From NCBI RefSeq assembly GCF_024343675.1, contig NZ_RJUD01000100.1, positions 1-43,806 on the forward strand: 43,806 nt of DNA. The letters run 5' to 3'. The notes below the pieces were generated by a model. It was not told the origin of the DNA and ran no database searches. It saw nothing but the letters and a program-made list of their open reading frames with translations. Within the stretch, counting starts at the first letter, position 1. Each line of letters begins with the position of its first letter. A program made the position numbers and the translations under genes. The DNA comes from Lacihabitans sp. CS3-21. GTDB lineage: Bacteria > Bacteroidota > Bacteroidia > Cytophagales > Spirosomataceae. Positions 7,474 through 16,827 of the stretch are shown in pieces.

Positions 7474-9114
7474 ATGGTAGAACTTCCTCCGAAATATTAT
7501 CATGCCAATTTTGAATATTTACTCAGTTTTGTAAAAGATAAATACAAAAATCTACTGATAGAGCAGGAGTGGAGGTTTCTTCGAAAATATTATTCTCTGC
7601 CTGAGGATGCTCAATGCCTTTTTATTCGATTTACTAATCGCAAAGGTTTGTTTTTTAAAACTGATGGTCTGAAATATGACGAGTTAGATGAAATTCAGAA
7701 TCAGGTAGATTTATTGGTAAATCATGGTTTTATATCTTCATTGGATTTTGAAGAGCATAAACTTTGGCTATCAGAGATACTTTCGGTTCTTACTAAGGCC
7801 GATTTAGTGTCATTTTTTGACCTTAAAAGCCTAAAAAATGAAAAAAGAGAAGTTTTGGTAGATTTTGTTAAAAATCAATTCTCAGTTTCAGAGATTTTTG
7901 AAAAAATAAATGCTCATCAGACGATTGTAAAAATGAACTTCGAGCTAGAAGTTTCTTTTTTACGTTTTTTGTTCTTTGGCAACAAATCGATGGATATGAC
8001 CGAGTTTGTATTGCGAGACATGGGTTTGATTCAGTATTATCAACACTCCGACGACGACCTCGTAGCCAGATTCGAAACCCGAAAAGATGCCGAAGACAAA
8101 TGGATGGTTTCTGAGCAGTTTGTGGTTTTTGATGGTCTTAGAAACGTATCATCAGACGCTGAAATATTGGATTGGTACAGCAATCTTTATCAAGCTTGTC
8201 AGGATTTGAGTCCTATCGCTATGCCTTCTTTCCAAAAACTTCAGTTAAGAATCGGCAAGTATTTTGAGCAAAGAAAAAATTATCAAGCTGCCATCGAGGT
8301 ATTTGATGAAACACAAATAGTGCCTTCGCGTGAACGAAAAGCCCGTTGTTTGGTAAAGTTGGGCTTTATTGAAGAAGCAAAAGCTACTTGTAACGAGATG
8401 GTCGAATTTCCACAAAATGTGGATGAAGAGTATTTTGCAGAGTATTTTTTGAAAACCTTAGAAGGTAAGAAAAATAAAAAGCAAACTACCGATTGGCTAA
8501 AAACTGCTGACGAGATAACCATCAATCGAATATATCGCAACCAAGTGGAGTTTGGAAGTATTGAATATTTTTTGGAGATGGGATTTTCAGCTGGATTTTC
8601 TGAAAATCACACTTGGCGAACACTTTTCGGCTTGCTTTTTTGGGAAATTATATTTGATCCAAGTCTGGTTTCTTTTCACCACCCATTCCAGAGAAGGCCG
8701 TCAGATTTGCACTTGCCTGAGTTTTATGAAAAACGTAAAGAGCAGATTCATAATTTGTTAGACTCATTTAATGACAAGGATGACTTCTTGGTTTACCTTT
8801 GGGGAAATTTTCAGAAAAACGAAGGTGTAGCCAATCCTTTTGTGGTTTGGATAGAAGAAATATGGGAGATGGTACGGGTGATGGTGTTGCAAATAGAGTT
8901 AGAACAGCTGAAAAAGGTTATGATAAAAATTGCGGAAAACATAGTAGAAAACTCCCGCGGCTTGCCCGATTTGCTGGTTTGGTCTGATTATCACTACGAA
9001 TTTGTAGAAATCAAATCACCCAATGATACACTAAGTAACCAACAATTGTTTTGGTTGAGGTATTTTAAAGAGTTGGGCGTAAATGCAAAAGTGCTAAGGG
9101 TTAAATTTGATTGA
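7474..9114 (+). CDS. FAN1-like VRR-NUC structure-specific nuclease
   Basis: A protein of 546 residues. The C-terminal VRR-NUC domain has the PD-(D/E)xK signature: RGLPDLLVW with D499, then VEIKSPNDTLSNQQ with E512 and K514. Upstream, HHPFQRRPSDLHLPEFYE and LFGLLFWEIIF are typical of FAN1 proteins, with a helical TPR-like middle (KYFEQRKNYQAAIEVFDE). FAN1 cleaves 5' flap DNA and helps repair interstrand crosslinks; bacterial homologues of about 550 residues share this layout. All catalytic positions I can check are intact. The ATG follows the hydrolase stop by one base. Confidence 0.88.
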   Translation: MVELPPKYYHANFEYLLSFVKDKYKNLLIEQEWRFLRKYYSLPEDAQCLFIRFTNRKGLFFKTDGLKYDELDEIQNQVDLLVNHGFISSLDFEEHKLWLSEILSVLTKADLVSFFDLKSLKNEKREVLVDFVKNQFSVSEIFEKINAHQTIVKMNFELEVSFLRFLFFGNKSMDMTEFVLRDMGLIQYYQHSDDDLVARFETRKDAEDKWMVSEQFVVFDGLRNVSSDAEILDWYSNLYQACQDLSPIAMPSFQKLQLRIGKYFEQRKNYQAAIEVFDETQIVPSRERKARCLVKLGFIEEAKATCNEMVEFPQNVDEEYFAEYFLKTLEGKKNKKQTTDWLKTADEITINRIYRNQVEFGSIEYFLEMGFSAGFSENHTWRTLFGLLFWEIIFDPSLVSFHHPFQRRPSDLHLPEFYEKRKEQIHNLLDSFNDKDDFLVYLWGNFQKNEGVANPFVVWIEEIWEMVRVMVLQIELEQLKKVMIKIAENIVENSRGLPDLLVWSDYHYEFVEIKSPNDTLSNQQLFWLRYFKELGVNAKVLRVKFD

Positions 9115-9163
9115 TGCTAAATTTTAGGTAAAATCCATTTAACATGACATTAACAGTAGATTT

Positions 9164-9196
9164 TTTGCAAATGAAATTAAAAAAAGTTTACCTTTA
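9164..9196 (+). promoter_or_regulatory. Candidate promoter of the cytochrome c gene
   Basis: TTTG at 9164-9167 and TACCTTTA at 9189-9196 are separated by 21 bases; the -7 element differs from TAnnTTTG only in the last base. The start codon is at 9241. Confidence 0.4.
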
Positions 9197-9240
9197 CGAC
9201 AGTTTTTGATATGTTTAATTCTTGAATTTCAAAATAGAAA

Positions 9241-9561
9241 ATGAAAAAATCACTTTTGTCTATCGCCTTAGTATTGGGTTTGATGACAGCGGCCAAAGCC
9301 CAGACCAAAATTCCACCAGATATTCAGAAATTGTTGACCAAAAATACATGTTTGGCTTGTCATAACCCTGACAACAAACTTGTGGGTCCTGCATATAAAG
9401 AAGTTATGAAGCAGAAGAAATATACTGCCAAGCAAATTGTGGAATTAATCTACAAGCCGAAGCCTACCAACTGGCCTGGTTACCCACCAATGGCTGCCAT
9501 GTCTCAAGTGCCTAAAGACGAAGCTTTGAAAATGGCTACTTGGATTGCTAGTTTAAAGTGA
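9241..9561 (+). CDS. Small monoheme c-type cytochrome, exported
   Basis: A protein of 106 residues with a signal peptide (MKKSLLSIALVLGLMTAAKA, cleavage near AKA-QT) and one heme-binding motif C37-L-A-C40-H41. The conserved VGPAYKEV segment and the methionines in YPPMAAMSQVP fit cytochromes of the c551/c552 class, with a Met as the sixth ligand. Likely a periplasmic electron carrier to a terminal oxidase. It is a single gene closed by a bidirectional terminator. Confidence 0.9.
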   Translation: MKKSLLSIALVLGLMTAAKAQTKIPPDIQKLLTKNTCLACHNPDNKLVGPAYKEVMKQKKYTAKQIVELIYKPKPTNWPGYPPMAAMSQVPKDEALKMATWIASLK

Positions 9562-9581
9562 TTTTTGTTAGCATAAAGACC

Positions 9582-9614
9582 AAAAAAAAGGATTGCCGAG
9601 GCAATCCTTTTTTT
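9582..9614. terminator. Bidirectional terminator between cytochrome c and rplI
   Basis: The stem AGGATTGCC / GGCAATCCT is flanked by an A run on the left and a T run on the right, so it works in both directions for the two convergent genes. Confidence 0.88.
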
Positions 9615-9633
9615 GTATAAGATTTTTCTAAAA

Positions 9634-10086
9634 TTAAGCTTCAACTACCTCAGCTACAACGCTTACAGATACTTCTTTCTTAACTTCTTTGTGTAGGTCT
9701 ACCACTGCTTTGTAAGTGCCTACAAATTTGATATCTTCTACTGTTATCTTTTTTCTGTCAATATTGATGCCTTTAAGTGCCAAAGCATCAGATATTTGAA
9801 TACTTGTAACTCTACCGAAAATTCTGCCGCTTTCGCCAGTTTTCATAGTAATTACAAATACTGAATCACCGATTTGCTCAGCAATTGCTTCAGCATCAGA
9901 CTTAAGTTTTTCAGCTTTGTGAGCTGCTTGCTTAAGGTTTTCTGCCAATATTTTTTTGTTTGACGGAGTTGCCAAAAGTGCATATCCTTGAGGGATCAAA
10001 TAATTGCGACCATAACCTGGTTTAACGTCTAGGGTATCGTTTTTGTATCCTAAACCAGCAATATCTGTTTTTAATATTATTTCCAT
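9634..10086 (-). CDS. rplI: 50S ribosomal protein L9
   Basis: A protein of 150 residues, the normal length. The N-terminal domain MEIILKTDIAGLGYKNDTLDVK, with GYGRNYLIPQGYA near residues 24-36, is the L9 signature. A long charged connecting helix (KILAENLKQAAHKAEKLKSDAEAI, in part) and the C-terminal RNA-binding domain with KTGESGRIFGRVTS follow. L9 sits at the base of the L1 stalk in the large subunit. It is the last gene of the rpsF-rpsR-rplI operon and ends at a bidirectional terminator. Confidence 0.97.
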   Translation of the reverse strand: MEIILKTDIAGLGYKNDTLDVKPGYGRNYLIPQGYALLATPSNKKILAENLKQAAHKAEKLKSDAEAIAEQIGDSVFVITMKTGESGRIFGRVTSIQISDALALKGINIDRKKITVEDIKFVGTYKAVVDLHKEVKKEVSVSVVAEVVEA

Positions 10087-10142
10087 TTTAAATTAAATTA
10101 ATTCATTAAGATGATTACAATCTTACTTTTTTGATTTGAGTC

Positions 10143-10397
10143 TTATTTAAGACCGTCAGCTACGTAAGGCAACAACGCCAAGTGACGAGCACGTTTGATA
10201 GCTGTTGATACTCTTCTTTGGAATTTAAGGCTGTTGCCAGTCAATCTTCTTGGAAGAATCTTACCTTGCTCATTCAAAAACTTCAAAAGGAAGTTAGGGT
10301 CTTTGTAATCAACATACTTGATCCCCATTTTTTTGAATCTACAATACTTTTTGCGGTTAAGCTCTTTTCTTTCGACTTTTTCGTTAACTAATGACAT
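10143..10397 (-). CDS. rpsR: 30S ribosomal protein S18
   Basis: A protein of 84 residues. [17 protein letters not shown] and the C-terminal [18 protein letters not shown] motif, ending in [12 protein letters not shown], are characteristic of S18. It dimerises with S6 on the platform of the small subunit. It is the middle gene of the operon, 22 bases after rpsF. Confidence 0.97.
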   Translation of the reverse strand: MSLVNEKVERKELNRKKYCRFKKMGIKYVDYKDPNFLLKFLNEQGKILPRRLTGNSLKFQRRVSTAIKRARHLALLPYVADGLK

Positions 10398-10419
10398 AAT
10401 GTTAATGTTTTTAAATTTC

Positions 10420-10779
10420 TTACTCTGTTACTGGAGCTTTGGTTTTTGAAGCACCACTTTTACGACGTGCTGAATATGCAGCAGCATGTTTGTCGAGTTT
10501 AGTAGTAAAAAAACGCATTATACGTTCGTCACGTTTGTACTCGGTTTCTAACGTAGCCACCAAAGTTGGTGCGGCTTTAAATTCAAACAACTGATAGTAG
10601 CCCGTGGTTTTGTGCTGAATTGGATAAGCCAATTTCTTTAGACCCCATACTTCTTCGTTTAGGATCTCAGCACCATTATCAGTTAATACTGACTTGAATT
10701 TTTCTACAGCGTCCTTTATCTGGGCTTCAGATAAAACGGGAGTTAAAATGAACACTGTTTCGTACTGGTTTTGAAACAT
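10420..10779 (-). CDS. rpsF: 30S ribosomal protein S6
   Basis: A protein of 119 residues with the S6 ferredoxin-like fold: [17 protein letters not shown] at the N-terminus, [18 protein letters not shown] in the centre, and [17 protein letters not shown] short basic C-terminal tail follows. It binds S18 and 16S rRNA. It is the first gene of the operon and is preceded by a near-ideal promoter and a small leader hairpin. Confidence 0.97.
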   Translation of the reverse strand: MFQNQYETVFILTPVLSEAQIKDAVEKFKSVLTDNGAEILNEEVWGLKKLAYPIQHKTTGYYQLFEFKAAPTLVATLETEYKRDERIMRFFTTKLDKHAAAYSARRKSGASKTKAPVTE

Positions 10780-10814
10780 TTTACTTAAAAAAATAATTAA
10801 TAAAAATTTTTATT

Positions 10815-10827
10815 TCCGAAAATCGGA
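10815..10827 (-). promoter_or_regulatory. Small hairpin at the 5' end of the rpsF leader
   Basis: TCCGA and TCGGA pair around a 3-base loop at or just after the predicted transcription start. rpsF leaders of several bacteria carry an S6:S18-binding autoregulatory structure. This hairpin is shorter and may only stabilise the 5' end, so the regulatory role is a guess. Confidence 0.25.
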
Positions 10828-10830
10828 CTG

Positions 10831-10861
10831 CAAAATTACAGCTTTATTGTTGAAAGTCAAA
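10831..10861 (-). promoter_or_regulatory. Bacteroidota promoter of the rpsF-rpsR-rplI operon
   Basis: On the minus strand, TTTG (10858-10861) is followed by exactly 19 bases and TAATTTTG (10831-10838). Both elements match the Bacteroidota consensus TTTG/TAnnTTTG perfectly. Transcription should begin near 10825, about 45 bases before the rpsF start. Confidence 0.8.
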
Positions 10862-11004
10862 TTATTGGCTTAGAATATTTAAAGTTTCTTATTCTTAGGC
10901 ATTTGTTTTTAATCATTTATTTTTATTCTATAAATTATCCCCTAAAATTTTGGACTTTATTTATTTTATTTTATCTAATTCACATTTTATAAGCCATTAA
11001 AATT

Positions 11005-11032
11005 TTTGAGATAGGTAGAAATTTTAACTTTG
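11005..11032 (+). promoter_or_regulatory. Candidate promoter of pgk
   Basis: TAACTTTG at 11025-11032 is a perfect -7 match. A TTTG at 11005-11008 lies only 16 bases upstream, shorter than the usual 19. The start codon is at 11072. Confidence 0.5.
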
Positions 11033-11071
11033 TAATTGTATTTATACTGATTATTAATTTAAAATAAATCA

Positions 11072-12259
11072 ATGAAAACTGTAGATTCTTTTGATTTTTC
11101 AAACAAAAAAGCTCTTGTACGTGTCGATTTCAACGTTCCGTTAAATGACAGACTTGAAATAACTGATGACACGCGTATCAAGGCCACTATCCCTACCATT
11201 AAAAAGATTTTGACTGACGGTGGCTCATGTATTTTGATGTCGCACCTTGGCAGACCCAAAGATGGCCCCGTAGAAAAATATTCTCTTAAACACCTTGTGG
11301 CTCCTTTATCTCTGATATTGGGCGTTCAGGTAAAATTTGCAGACGATTGTATTGGTCAACAAGCAACTGACTTAGCTGCTGACCTTAAGCCAGGCGAAGT
11401 TTTGTTATTAGAAAATTTAAGATTTTATAAAGAAGAAGAAAAAGGCGATGTAGCTTTTGCAGAGAAATTGTCCAAACTGGGCGATGTATGGGTAAATGAT
11501 GCTTTTGGTACTGCTCACCGAGCACACGCTTCTACGGCTGTTATTGGTCAGTTTTTTACAGATAAAATCTGTGGGAAAGTGATGCAAGCAGAAATTGACA
11601 ATGCTCAGCATATCCTTGAGAGTGCCGAAAAGCCTTTCACCGCAATAATGGGCGGTGCTAAAATTTCTGATAAAATATTGATCATTGAAAGGCTTTTGGA
11701 TACGGTTGATAATCTGATTATTGGTGGCGGTATGACTTACACTTTTACGAAGGCTTTGGGAGGGAAAATTGGAAAGTCTTTGTTGGAGGCCGATAAACAA
11801 GAATTGGCTTTAGAAATTTTGAAGAAAGCCAAAGCAAAAGGAGTAAACATAATCATGCCTTTAGATAATGTTTGTGCAGATAGTTTCAGCAATGATGCCA
11901 ATAGACAAACAGTTGATACTGGATTGATTCCTGACGGATGGGAAGGTCTAGATATAGGACCTAAGAGTATTGAGTTGTTTATAGAGACCATCAAAAATTC
12001 TAAAACTATTCTTTGGAATGGCCCAATGGGCGTTTTTGAATTTCCGAATTTTGCAACTGGTACAAATGCTATAGCAGAAGCTGTAGTAGCTGCTACAGAA
12101 GAAAACAATGCATTCTCGCTTATTGGCGGCGGCGATTCTGCTTCGGCAATTAATAACGCAGGTATGGGTGACAGAGTATCTTACGTATCTACTGGTGGCG
12201 GAGCATTACTAGAATATATGGAAGGCAAAGTATTGCCAGGAGTTGCTGCTTTAGATTAA
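11072..12259 (+). CDS. pgk: Phosphoglycerate kinase
   Basis: A protein of 395 residues, full length. [10 protein letters not shown], the substrate motif [33 protein letters not shown] and the nucleotide-site motifs [10 protein letters not shown] and GGGDSASA are all present in order. It converts 1,3-bisphosphoglycerate and ADP to 3-phosphoglycerate and ATP in glycolysis and gluconeogenesis. Monocistronic, with its own promoter and terminator. Confidence 0.98.
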   Translation: MKTVDSFDFSNKKALVRVDFNVPLNDRLEITDDTRIKATIPTIKKILTDGGSCILMSHLGRPKDGPVEKYSLKHLVAPLSLILGVQVKFADDCIGQQATDLAADLKPGEVLLLENLRFYKEEEKGDVAFAEKLSKLGDVWVNDAFGTAHRAHASTAVIGQFFTDKICGKVMQAEIDNAQHILESAEKPFTAIMGGAKISDKILIIERLLDTVDNLIIGGGMTYTFTKALGGKIGKSLLEADKQELALEILKKAKAKGVNIIMPLDNVCADSFSNDANRQTVDTGLIPDGWEGLDIGPKSIELFIETIKNSKTILWNGPMGVFEFPNFATGTNAIAEAVVAATEENNAFSLIGGGDSASAINNAGMGDRVSYVSTGGGALLEYMEGKVLPGVAALD

Positions 12260-12282
12260 GGTTTTACAAATATGATTATATG

Positions 12283-12312
12283 AAAAAAGGAAAGCTTTGG
12301 CTTTCCTTTTTT
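12283..12312. terminator. Terminator after pgk, bidirectional in form
   Basis: The stem GGAAAGC / GCTTTCC has a TTTG loop, is flanked by an A run and followed by a T run. It ends pgk and could also stop the convergent BNR-protein transcript. Confidence 0.88.
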
Positions 12313-12415
12313 TGCTTTAAAAGAATCAACTGCTTTTATCAGGGATGTTTAATGTGCTAATTGAAACCAAGCCGAATTGAGAGGCTGTAATTTTGCAACT
12401 TAAACTGAGTAGAGG

Positions 12416-13423
12416 TCATTTAACGAAGCCGAAGTGAGTCAATGTGCCTATTCTCCCATTTCCACCTGCTGCTACACATTTGTTATCCTTACAACTCACC
12501 ACATGAAAAGATTCCTTGTCTTTTTCTTTCCAAGTTTTACCGTTATCTGTTGAAATTGCCGTTCCGATGGTTCCGACACTGATGAAAATATTTTCAGAAA
12601 TTTTCGAGACACATTCAGTTAGTCCGTATCTGCCATAATCCTCTTTAGTTTGCCATAACTTGCCCGCATTTTCGGTAAATGCATATTGTAATGTCGGTTT
12701 TTTGTCGTCTACATAATCGCCACCAACAATAAATCCCTTGTTTTTAGAAAAGAAAAAAGTGCCAAAAATGCCTAAACTTTTGTCTGATTCAAACGGAGTT
12801 TCTAAAACCACCCAAGATTTGCCTAAGTTTTTAGAATAAAAAATTCTATTTTGTGTGTTAAACCAAACTTGATTTTTGTAGATAGAAATACAAGAGTTAC
12901 TAGCTGCAAATGAAGCTTCTCCGACCATAATATCTGGAAGGTTTTGAACCCTGCTCCAAGTCATTCCGCCGTTTTTGGTCTGTAATAAATAGGGTTTATT
13001 ATCGATGGCGTCTCCCAGTACGAACCCATTTTTTACGTCTATAAATTTTATTGAGTCAAAAAAAACACCTTTTTCTTTTTTTTCTAAAACGATATCCCAC
13101 GTTTTGCCACTATCACTGGATTTTATCAAAAAAGCCTTCCCTTCTGACCCATCTCCGGCACTCATTGCAACTATTTCATTTGGATTCAGTGCAGAAATAC
13201 CTCTGAAATCGAAAGCTTTGTACTGTTCTGGACACATATTTTTCCAAGTTTTTCCACTATCAGTACTTTTAAGAATACTTCCTTTACTTCCGGAGATCCA
13301 GATGTTTGCTGAATCGAGCATATCAATAGCTCGGAAAGAGGCTTTGTTTTCAAAAGTATTCAATTTCCATTGGGCAACTGAATGGAAGGAGAGAAGAGAT
13401 AGAATAAGGATGAGGTTTCGCAT
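12416..13423 (-). CDS. Exported BNR/Ycf48-like beta-propeller protein
   Basis: A protein of 335 residues with a signal peptide (MRNLILILSLLSFHSVAQ). It has at least six Asp-box-like motifs of the form (S/K/E)-x-x-G-x-(T/S/L)-W, such as TDSGKTW, SDSGKTW, NGGMTW, NLGKSW and TDNGKTW, spaced as in a BNR/sortilin-type propeller. GFVLGD and GFIVGGD blocks lie between them, as in photosystem II assembly factor-like (Ycf48-like) proteins, which in non-photosynthetic Bacteroidota are secreted and of unknown role. There is no catalytic triad for sialidase that I can see. Confidence 0.82.
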   Translation of the reverse strand: MRNLILILSLLSFHSVAQWKLNTFENKASFRAIDMLDSANIWISGSKGSILKSTDSGKTWKNMCPEQYKAFDFRGISALNPNEIVAMSAGDGSEGKAFLIKSSDSGKTWDIVLEKKEKGVFFDSIKFIDVKNGFVLGDAIDNKPYLLQTKNGGMTWSRVQNLPDIMVGEASFAASNSCISIYKNQVWFNTQNRIFYSKNLGKSWVVLETPFESDKSLGIFGTFFFSKNKGFIVGGDYVDDKKPTLQYAFTENAGKLWQTKEDYGRYGLTECVSKISENIFISVGTIGTAISTDNGKTWKEKDKESFHVVSCKDNKCVAAGGNGRIGTLTHFGFVK

Positions 13424-13476
13424 ATGAATTGTTTGTATCTATTCTACAAATAAAAGAAAATAATCATAGCTTTTGT

Positions 13477-13484
13477 TATTTTTG
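13477..13484 (+). promoter_or_regulatory. Candidate -7 box of batD
   Basis: TATTTTTG matches TAnnTTTG. It lies only 4 bases before ATG 13489, so the transcript would start at or next to the start codon. No -33 TTTG is visible at the usual distance. Confidence 0.3.
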
Positions 13485-13488
13485 CATA

Positions 13489-14838
13489 ATGTATAAAGCT
13501 TTCAAATATTGTTATTTCCTTTTGATTTTTGCTTTTCTGCCAGGGTTTTCCCAAAATCCTGCTGTAAGAGTGGAGGTTTCACCTGCAGAAATCCAACCTG
13601 ATGGGAAATTGGAGATTCATGTTTTTGTAATAGGAAAACAGTACGCAGTAGGGGATTTTCCTGATATAAATGGATTCAAGAAAGAAAGTAGGTCTATAAA
13701 ACACAGTAAAGTTAGCGTAAATCGGAAACGAGAGGATCAACACCAAATTACTCAAGTTTATACGCCCGAAGTTTCTGGTAACATTACTATTCCTTCTTTC
13801 GAGATTATCGTAAATCAAAAGCCATTTGTGGTCGAACAAAAAAAAATCAATATTCTAGCTGACGAAGAACCGAAAAACGAGAAATCAATTGAGATTGAAT
13901 CTGCAGATTTTGTGGTGGAACTATCGAAAAAAGAAGTTTTTGTAGGCGAAGGCCTGATGTTGAATATTAATTTTTATTTGTCAGATAAAACTACTTCTCA
14001 GTGGCAGTTTCCTTCGAATATTGGAGCTCAAGTAGAACAGTTTGCAAAAAAAATAAAACCCAATGACTGCTTGGAGAGTAGGCTGAATATCTCAAACTTA
14101 ATTGGTAGGAAAATTCTAATAAAAGGCGAATCTTATACTGTTTTTAATCTATTTGAGGCTATTTATTATCCACTTAATGACAAGGATGTGCTTTTCCCTA
14201 CTCTTACGCTTACCATGCAAAAGCAAAAAGGAACCTCTTTTGTTGATATGATTTTGAAGTCTAAAGCCCAGTCAGTTGAGGTGAAAAAATTGCCCAATCA
14301 TCCGTTAATGGAAAAAGTACCTGTTGGCGTTTTTAAATTTGCGGAGCAACTAAAGGATGAAAAGAAACAATTTACGGGGAATAGTTTCGAATATAGGCTT
14401 ACTGTGGAAGGAGAAGGTAACTTTAGTGGGGTGAGTATTCCTAAAGTAGAGAACAACAAACAATTTGATTTTTTCGAAACAAGTACAATCACCAAACAAA
14501 ATTTGGGAATTTCTGACGGCTCAAAGTCGGTCGTTTATAAGATTATTCCTAAAGAAGCTGGAGAGTTTGCGATGGCCAATTATTTTAGTTTGATTTATTT
14601 CAATACTGCTTTGGCTAAATACGATACCCTTAAATCCAAAAGAGTGGTCTTGGTTTCTGGGAAGGCACTTTTCGATAATAAGGATGTGAAAAAAGATATC
14701 TTTAGCGATATAGAAAATTTAAAAACAGACGAAAAATCGTATAATTTCAGAGAAATAGCCAAAGTTTTCGCCAATTTTGTGGTCGGAATGATGATTTTGG
14801 TGTATTTGTATATTTTGAAAAGCAAAAATAGAGGTTAA
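13489..14838 (+). CDS. batD: BatD-family (oxygen-tolerance-like) membrane-anchored protein
   Basis: A protein of 449 residues with a signal peptide (cleavage near GFSQ), Ig-like beta domains, and one C-terminal membrane helix (about 427-443) with a short basic tail. [39 protein letters not shown] and [15 protein letters not shown] are typical of BatD, which bridges inner membrane and periplasm in the Bat aerotolerance system. No batA, B, C or E is adjacent: it pairs instead with aroC, overlapping it by one base (TAATG). I start at ATG 13489; an upstream in-frame start at 13429 would put 20 extra residues before the signal peptide. Confidence 0.8.
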   Translation: MYKAFKYCYFLLIFAFLPGFSQNPAVRVEVSPAEIQPDGKLEIHVFVIGKQYAVGDFPDINGFKKESRSIKHSKVSVNRKREDQHQITQVYTPEVSGNITIPSFEIIVNQKPFVVEQKKINILADEEPKNEKSIEIESADFVVELSKKEVFVGEGLMLNINFYLSDKTTSQWQFPSNIGAQVEQFAKKIKPNDCLESRLNISNLIGRKILIKGESYTVFNLFEAIYYPLNDKDVLFPTLTLTMQKQKGTSFVDMILKSKAQSVEVKKLPNHPLMEKVPVGVFKFAEQLKDEKKQFTGNSFEYRLTVEGEGNFSGVSIPKVENNKQFDFFETSTITKQNLGISDGSKSVVYKIIPKEAGEFAMANYFSLIYFNTALAKYDTLKSKRVVLVSGKALFDNKDVKKDIFSDIENLKTDEKSYNFREIAKVFANFVVGMMILVYLYILKSKNRG

Positions 14839-15917
14839 TGAGCAGTACCTACGGTAAGATATTTAAGATTTCGACATTTGGAGAATCGCACGGCAGAGCA
14901 ATTGGAGTTGTAGTAGATGGTTGCCCATCTGGAGTTGATTTTGATGCATTATTAATACAAAACGAGTTAGATAGAAGGAAGCCTGGCCAGTCAAGAATAA
15001 CTACACAACGCAAAGAAGCTGATAGCTTTGAGGTTCTTTCAGGCGTTTTTGAAGGAAAAACCACAGGTACGCCCATCGCGTTGGTGATTTTTAATGAAGA
15101 CCAAAAAAGCAAAGATTACGCTCACATTGCTGATAAATTTCGACCATCACATGCCGACTACACCTATTCTACAAAATATGGGGTTAGAGATTACAGAGGT
15201 GGCGGCCGCAGCTCTGCTCGTGAAACGGCCGCTCGTGTAGCTGCTGGTGCATTGGCAAAAATGGTTCTTAATCATTATGACATAGAAATTTATTCTTATG
15301 TTTCTCAAGTAGGGGCCATGAGGCTGAATAAATCTTATAAGGAACTCGATTTGAGCAAAATAGAGGACAATGCAGTTCGTTGTCCAGATGATGAAATGGC
15401 CGAAAAGATGTTTAATTACATTGACCAAGTTCGTAAAGACGGAGATTCAATAGGTGGTGTAATTACAGGTGTGATAAAGAATGTTCCAGCAGGTTGGGGA
15501 GAACCAGTTTTTGATAAATTGCATGCCGAGTTGGGCAAGGCCATGTTAAGTATCAATGCCGTCAAGGGCTTTGAATATGGCAGCGGCTTTGATGGAGTTG
15601 AGCTTCTCGGATCACAGCACAACGATTCTTTTTTTACAGATGAAACCGGCAAAGTAAAAACCAAAACTAATCATTCTGGCGGTATTCAAGGAGGAATTTC
15701 AAACGGTGAAGATATTTATTTCAGGGTGGCATTTAAGCCTGTGGCCACTATAATGATAGATCAAGACAGTGTTAATGAGGTTGGCGATGCTGTAACGGTT
15801 TCAGGGAAAGGTAGACACGATCCTTGTGTTTTGCCAAGAGCAGTGCCCATTGTAGACGCCATGTCTGCATTGGTTTTGGTAGATGCCATGTTGAGAGCTC
15901 GGGTGAATAAATTGTAA
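14838..15917 (+). CDS. aroC: Chorismate synthase
   Basis: A protein of 359 residues. The N-terminal [18 protein letters not shown], the region [15 protein letters not shown] and the motif [18 protein letters not shown] are diagnostic, as is [19 protein letters not shown] near the C-terminus. It forms chorismate from 5-enolpyruvylshikimate 3-phosphate with reduced FMN, the last step of the shikimate pathway. The start codon overlaps the batD stop, implying co-translation. Confidence 0.98.
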   Translation: MSSTYGKIFKISTFGESHGRAIGVVVDGCPSGVDFDALLIQNELDRRKPGQSRITTQRKEADSFEVLSGVFEGKTTGTPIALVIFNEDQKSKDYAHIADKFRPSHADYTYSTKYGVRDYRGGGRSSARETAARVAAGALAKMVLNHYDIEIYSYVSQVGAMRLNKSYKELDLSKIEDNAVRCPDDEMAEKMFNYIDQVRKDGDSIGGVITGVIKNVPAGWGEPVFDKLHAELGKAMLSINAVKGFEYGSGFDGVELLGSQHNDSFFTDETGKVKTKTNHSGGIQGGISNGEDIYFRVAFKPVATIMIDQDSVNEVGDAVTVSGKGRHDPCVLPRAVPIVDAMSALVLVDAMLRARVNKL

Positions 15918-15985
15918 GGTTGGTTTAGCATAAATCTCCTTCTATTTGGATTAATGAATATTTCTCTGGGTTAAATGTGATTAAT

Positions 15986-16711
15986 TCAATAGTGGAAACA
16001 AGACCCATTTTTCGATTTATAGGTATAGAATCCCTCAAATAAATTGCATATTTGATTTGAAATTTCTTTAGAATCCAAGGGTTCGATGTAAGAAAGATTT
16101 TTGTTGTGAAAAACGATTTTTTTTGTTTGGGAATCTATGGTCCATACATATATTTTTGAACTGGCCTTTATAGGCATTGGCATATAAACACCAAGCGTTA
16201 ATATACCAACTCCAACACCCTTAGCTGTTTGGGTTCTAAAATTTGGCTTAGTTCTTGTAAACCCTTGCTGATATGAAATAATCAACTGATCTACTTTATT
16301 ATCTTCAAGTACATTAAGCATAGTTTCAGAAAGATGATAGGACTTAATAAGTCGATTTCTATCCTTACGTGATGGAGTTTGAATTATCAAAGTCTCAAGT
16401 TTGAATAATTCTTCGTACAAAATATCAAGAGTTGTGAAATCGACAATAATCTGCTCTTTACTTTTTTGATACCCTAACATTTCCGAAATTGAATGATATA
16501 CTACATCAATAGCTTTCTTCGATAAATCATCATCAACTTGAAATTCATTCTTTTCCTCAATAAAGTCTACCTTAGATGCAGGACTTACGATTCCTATATG
16601 CTTTTGGTTATTAGACTTTTTAAAATCTGAAGAAATATATTTTTCATTGACGCAACTTGCGAAATTGAGTGTAATAGGTAATAAGAGTAAAAGGAGTTTG
16701 AGTTTTTGCAT
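15986..16711 (-). CDS. Uncharacterised lipoprotein
   Basis: A protein of 241 residues with a lipoprotein signal peptide: a long leucine-rich core and a lipobox F-A-S-C with C20. The mature part has an N-terminal charged segment, a probable helical region (about 65-130), and a glycine-rich hydrophobic stretch KGVGVGILTLGVYMPMP near 165-180. After this come beta-type segments SSKIYVWTIDS and KKIVFHNKN. I do not recognise the family. It is a lone gene, convergent with aroC, with no terminator visible between them. Confidence 0.7.
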   Translation of the reverse strand: MQKLKLLLLLLPITLNFASCVNEKYISSDFKKSNNQKHIGIVSPASKVDFIEEKNEFQVDDDLSKKAIDVVYHSISEMLGYQKSKEQIIVDFTTLDILYEELFKLETLIIQTPSRKDRNRLIKSYHLSETMLNVLEDNKVDQLIISYQQGFTRTKPNFRTQTAKGVGVGILTLGVYMPMPIKASSKIYVWTIDSQTKKIVFHNKNLSYIEPLDSKEISNQICNLFEGFYTYKSKNGSCFHY

Positions 16712-16827
16712 GGTTACATTTAATTTAAATTTCTATATAGAAACAACAAAAAACACACCATGAAGTATTTTTTCAGATATTTTTAATTTAAAGTTTATTT
16801 TTTGAAAACTAAGTATTCAAGAAATCT

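Noticed and set aside
12388-12395. TAATTTTG on the plus strand as promoter of an antisense RNA to the BNR gene
   Set aside because: No TTTG is found about 19 bases upstream and no RNA structure follows; a single -7 match is expected by chance in AT-rich DNA.
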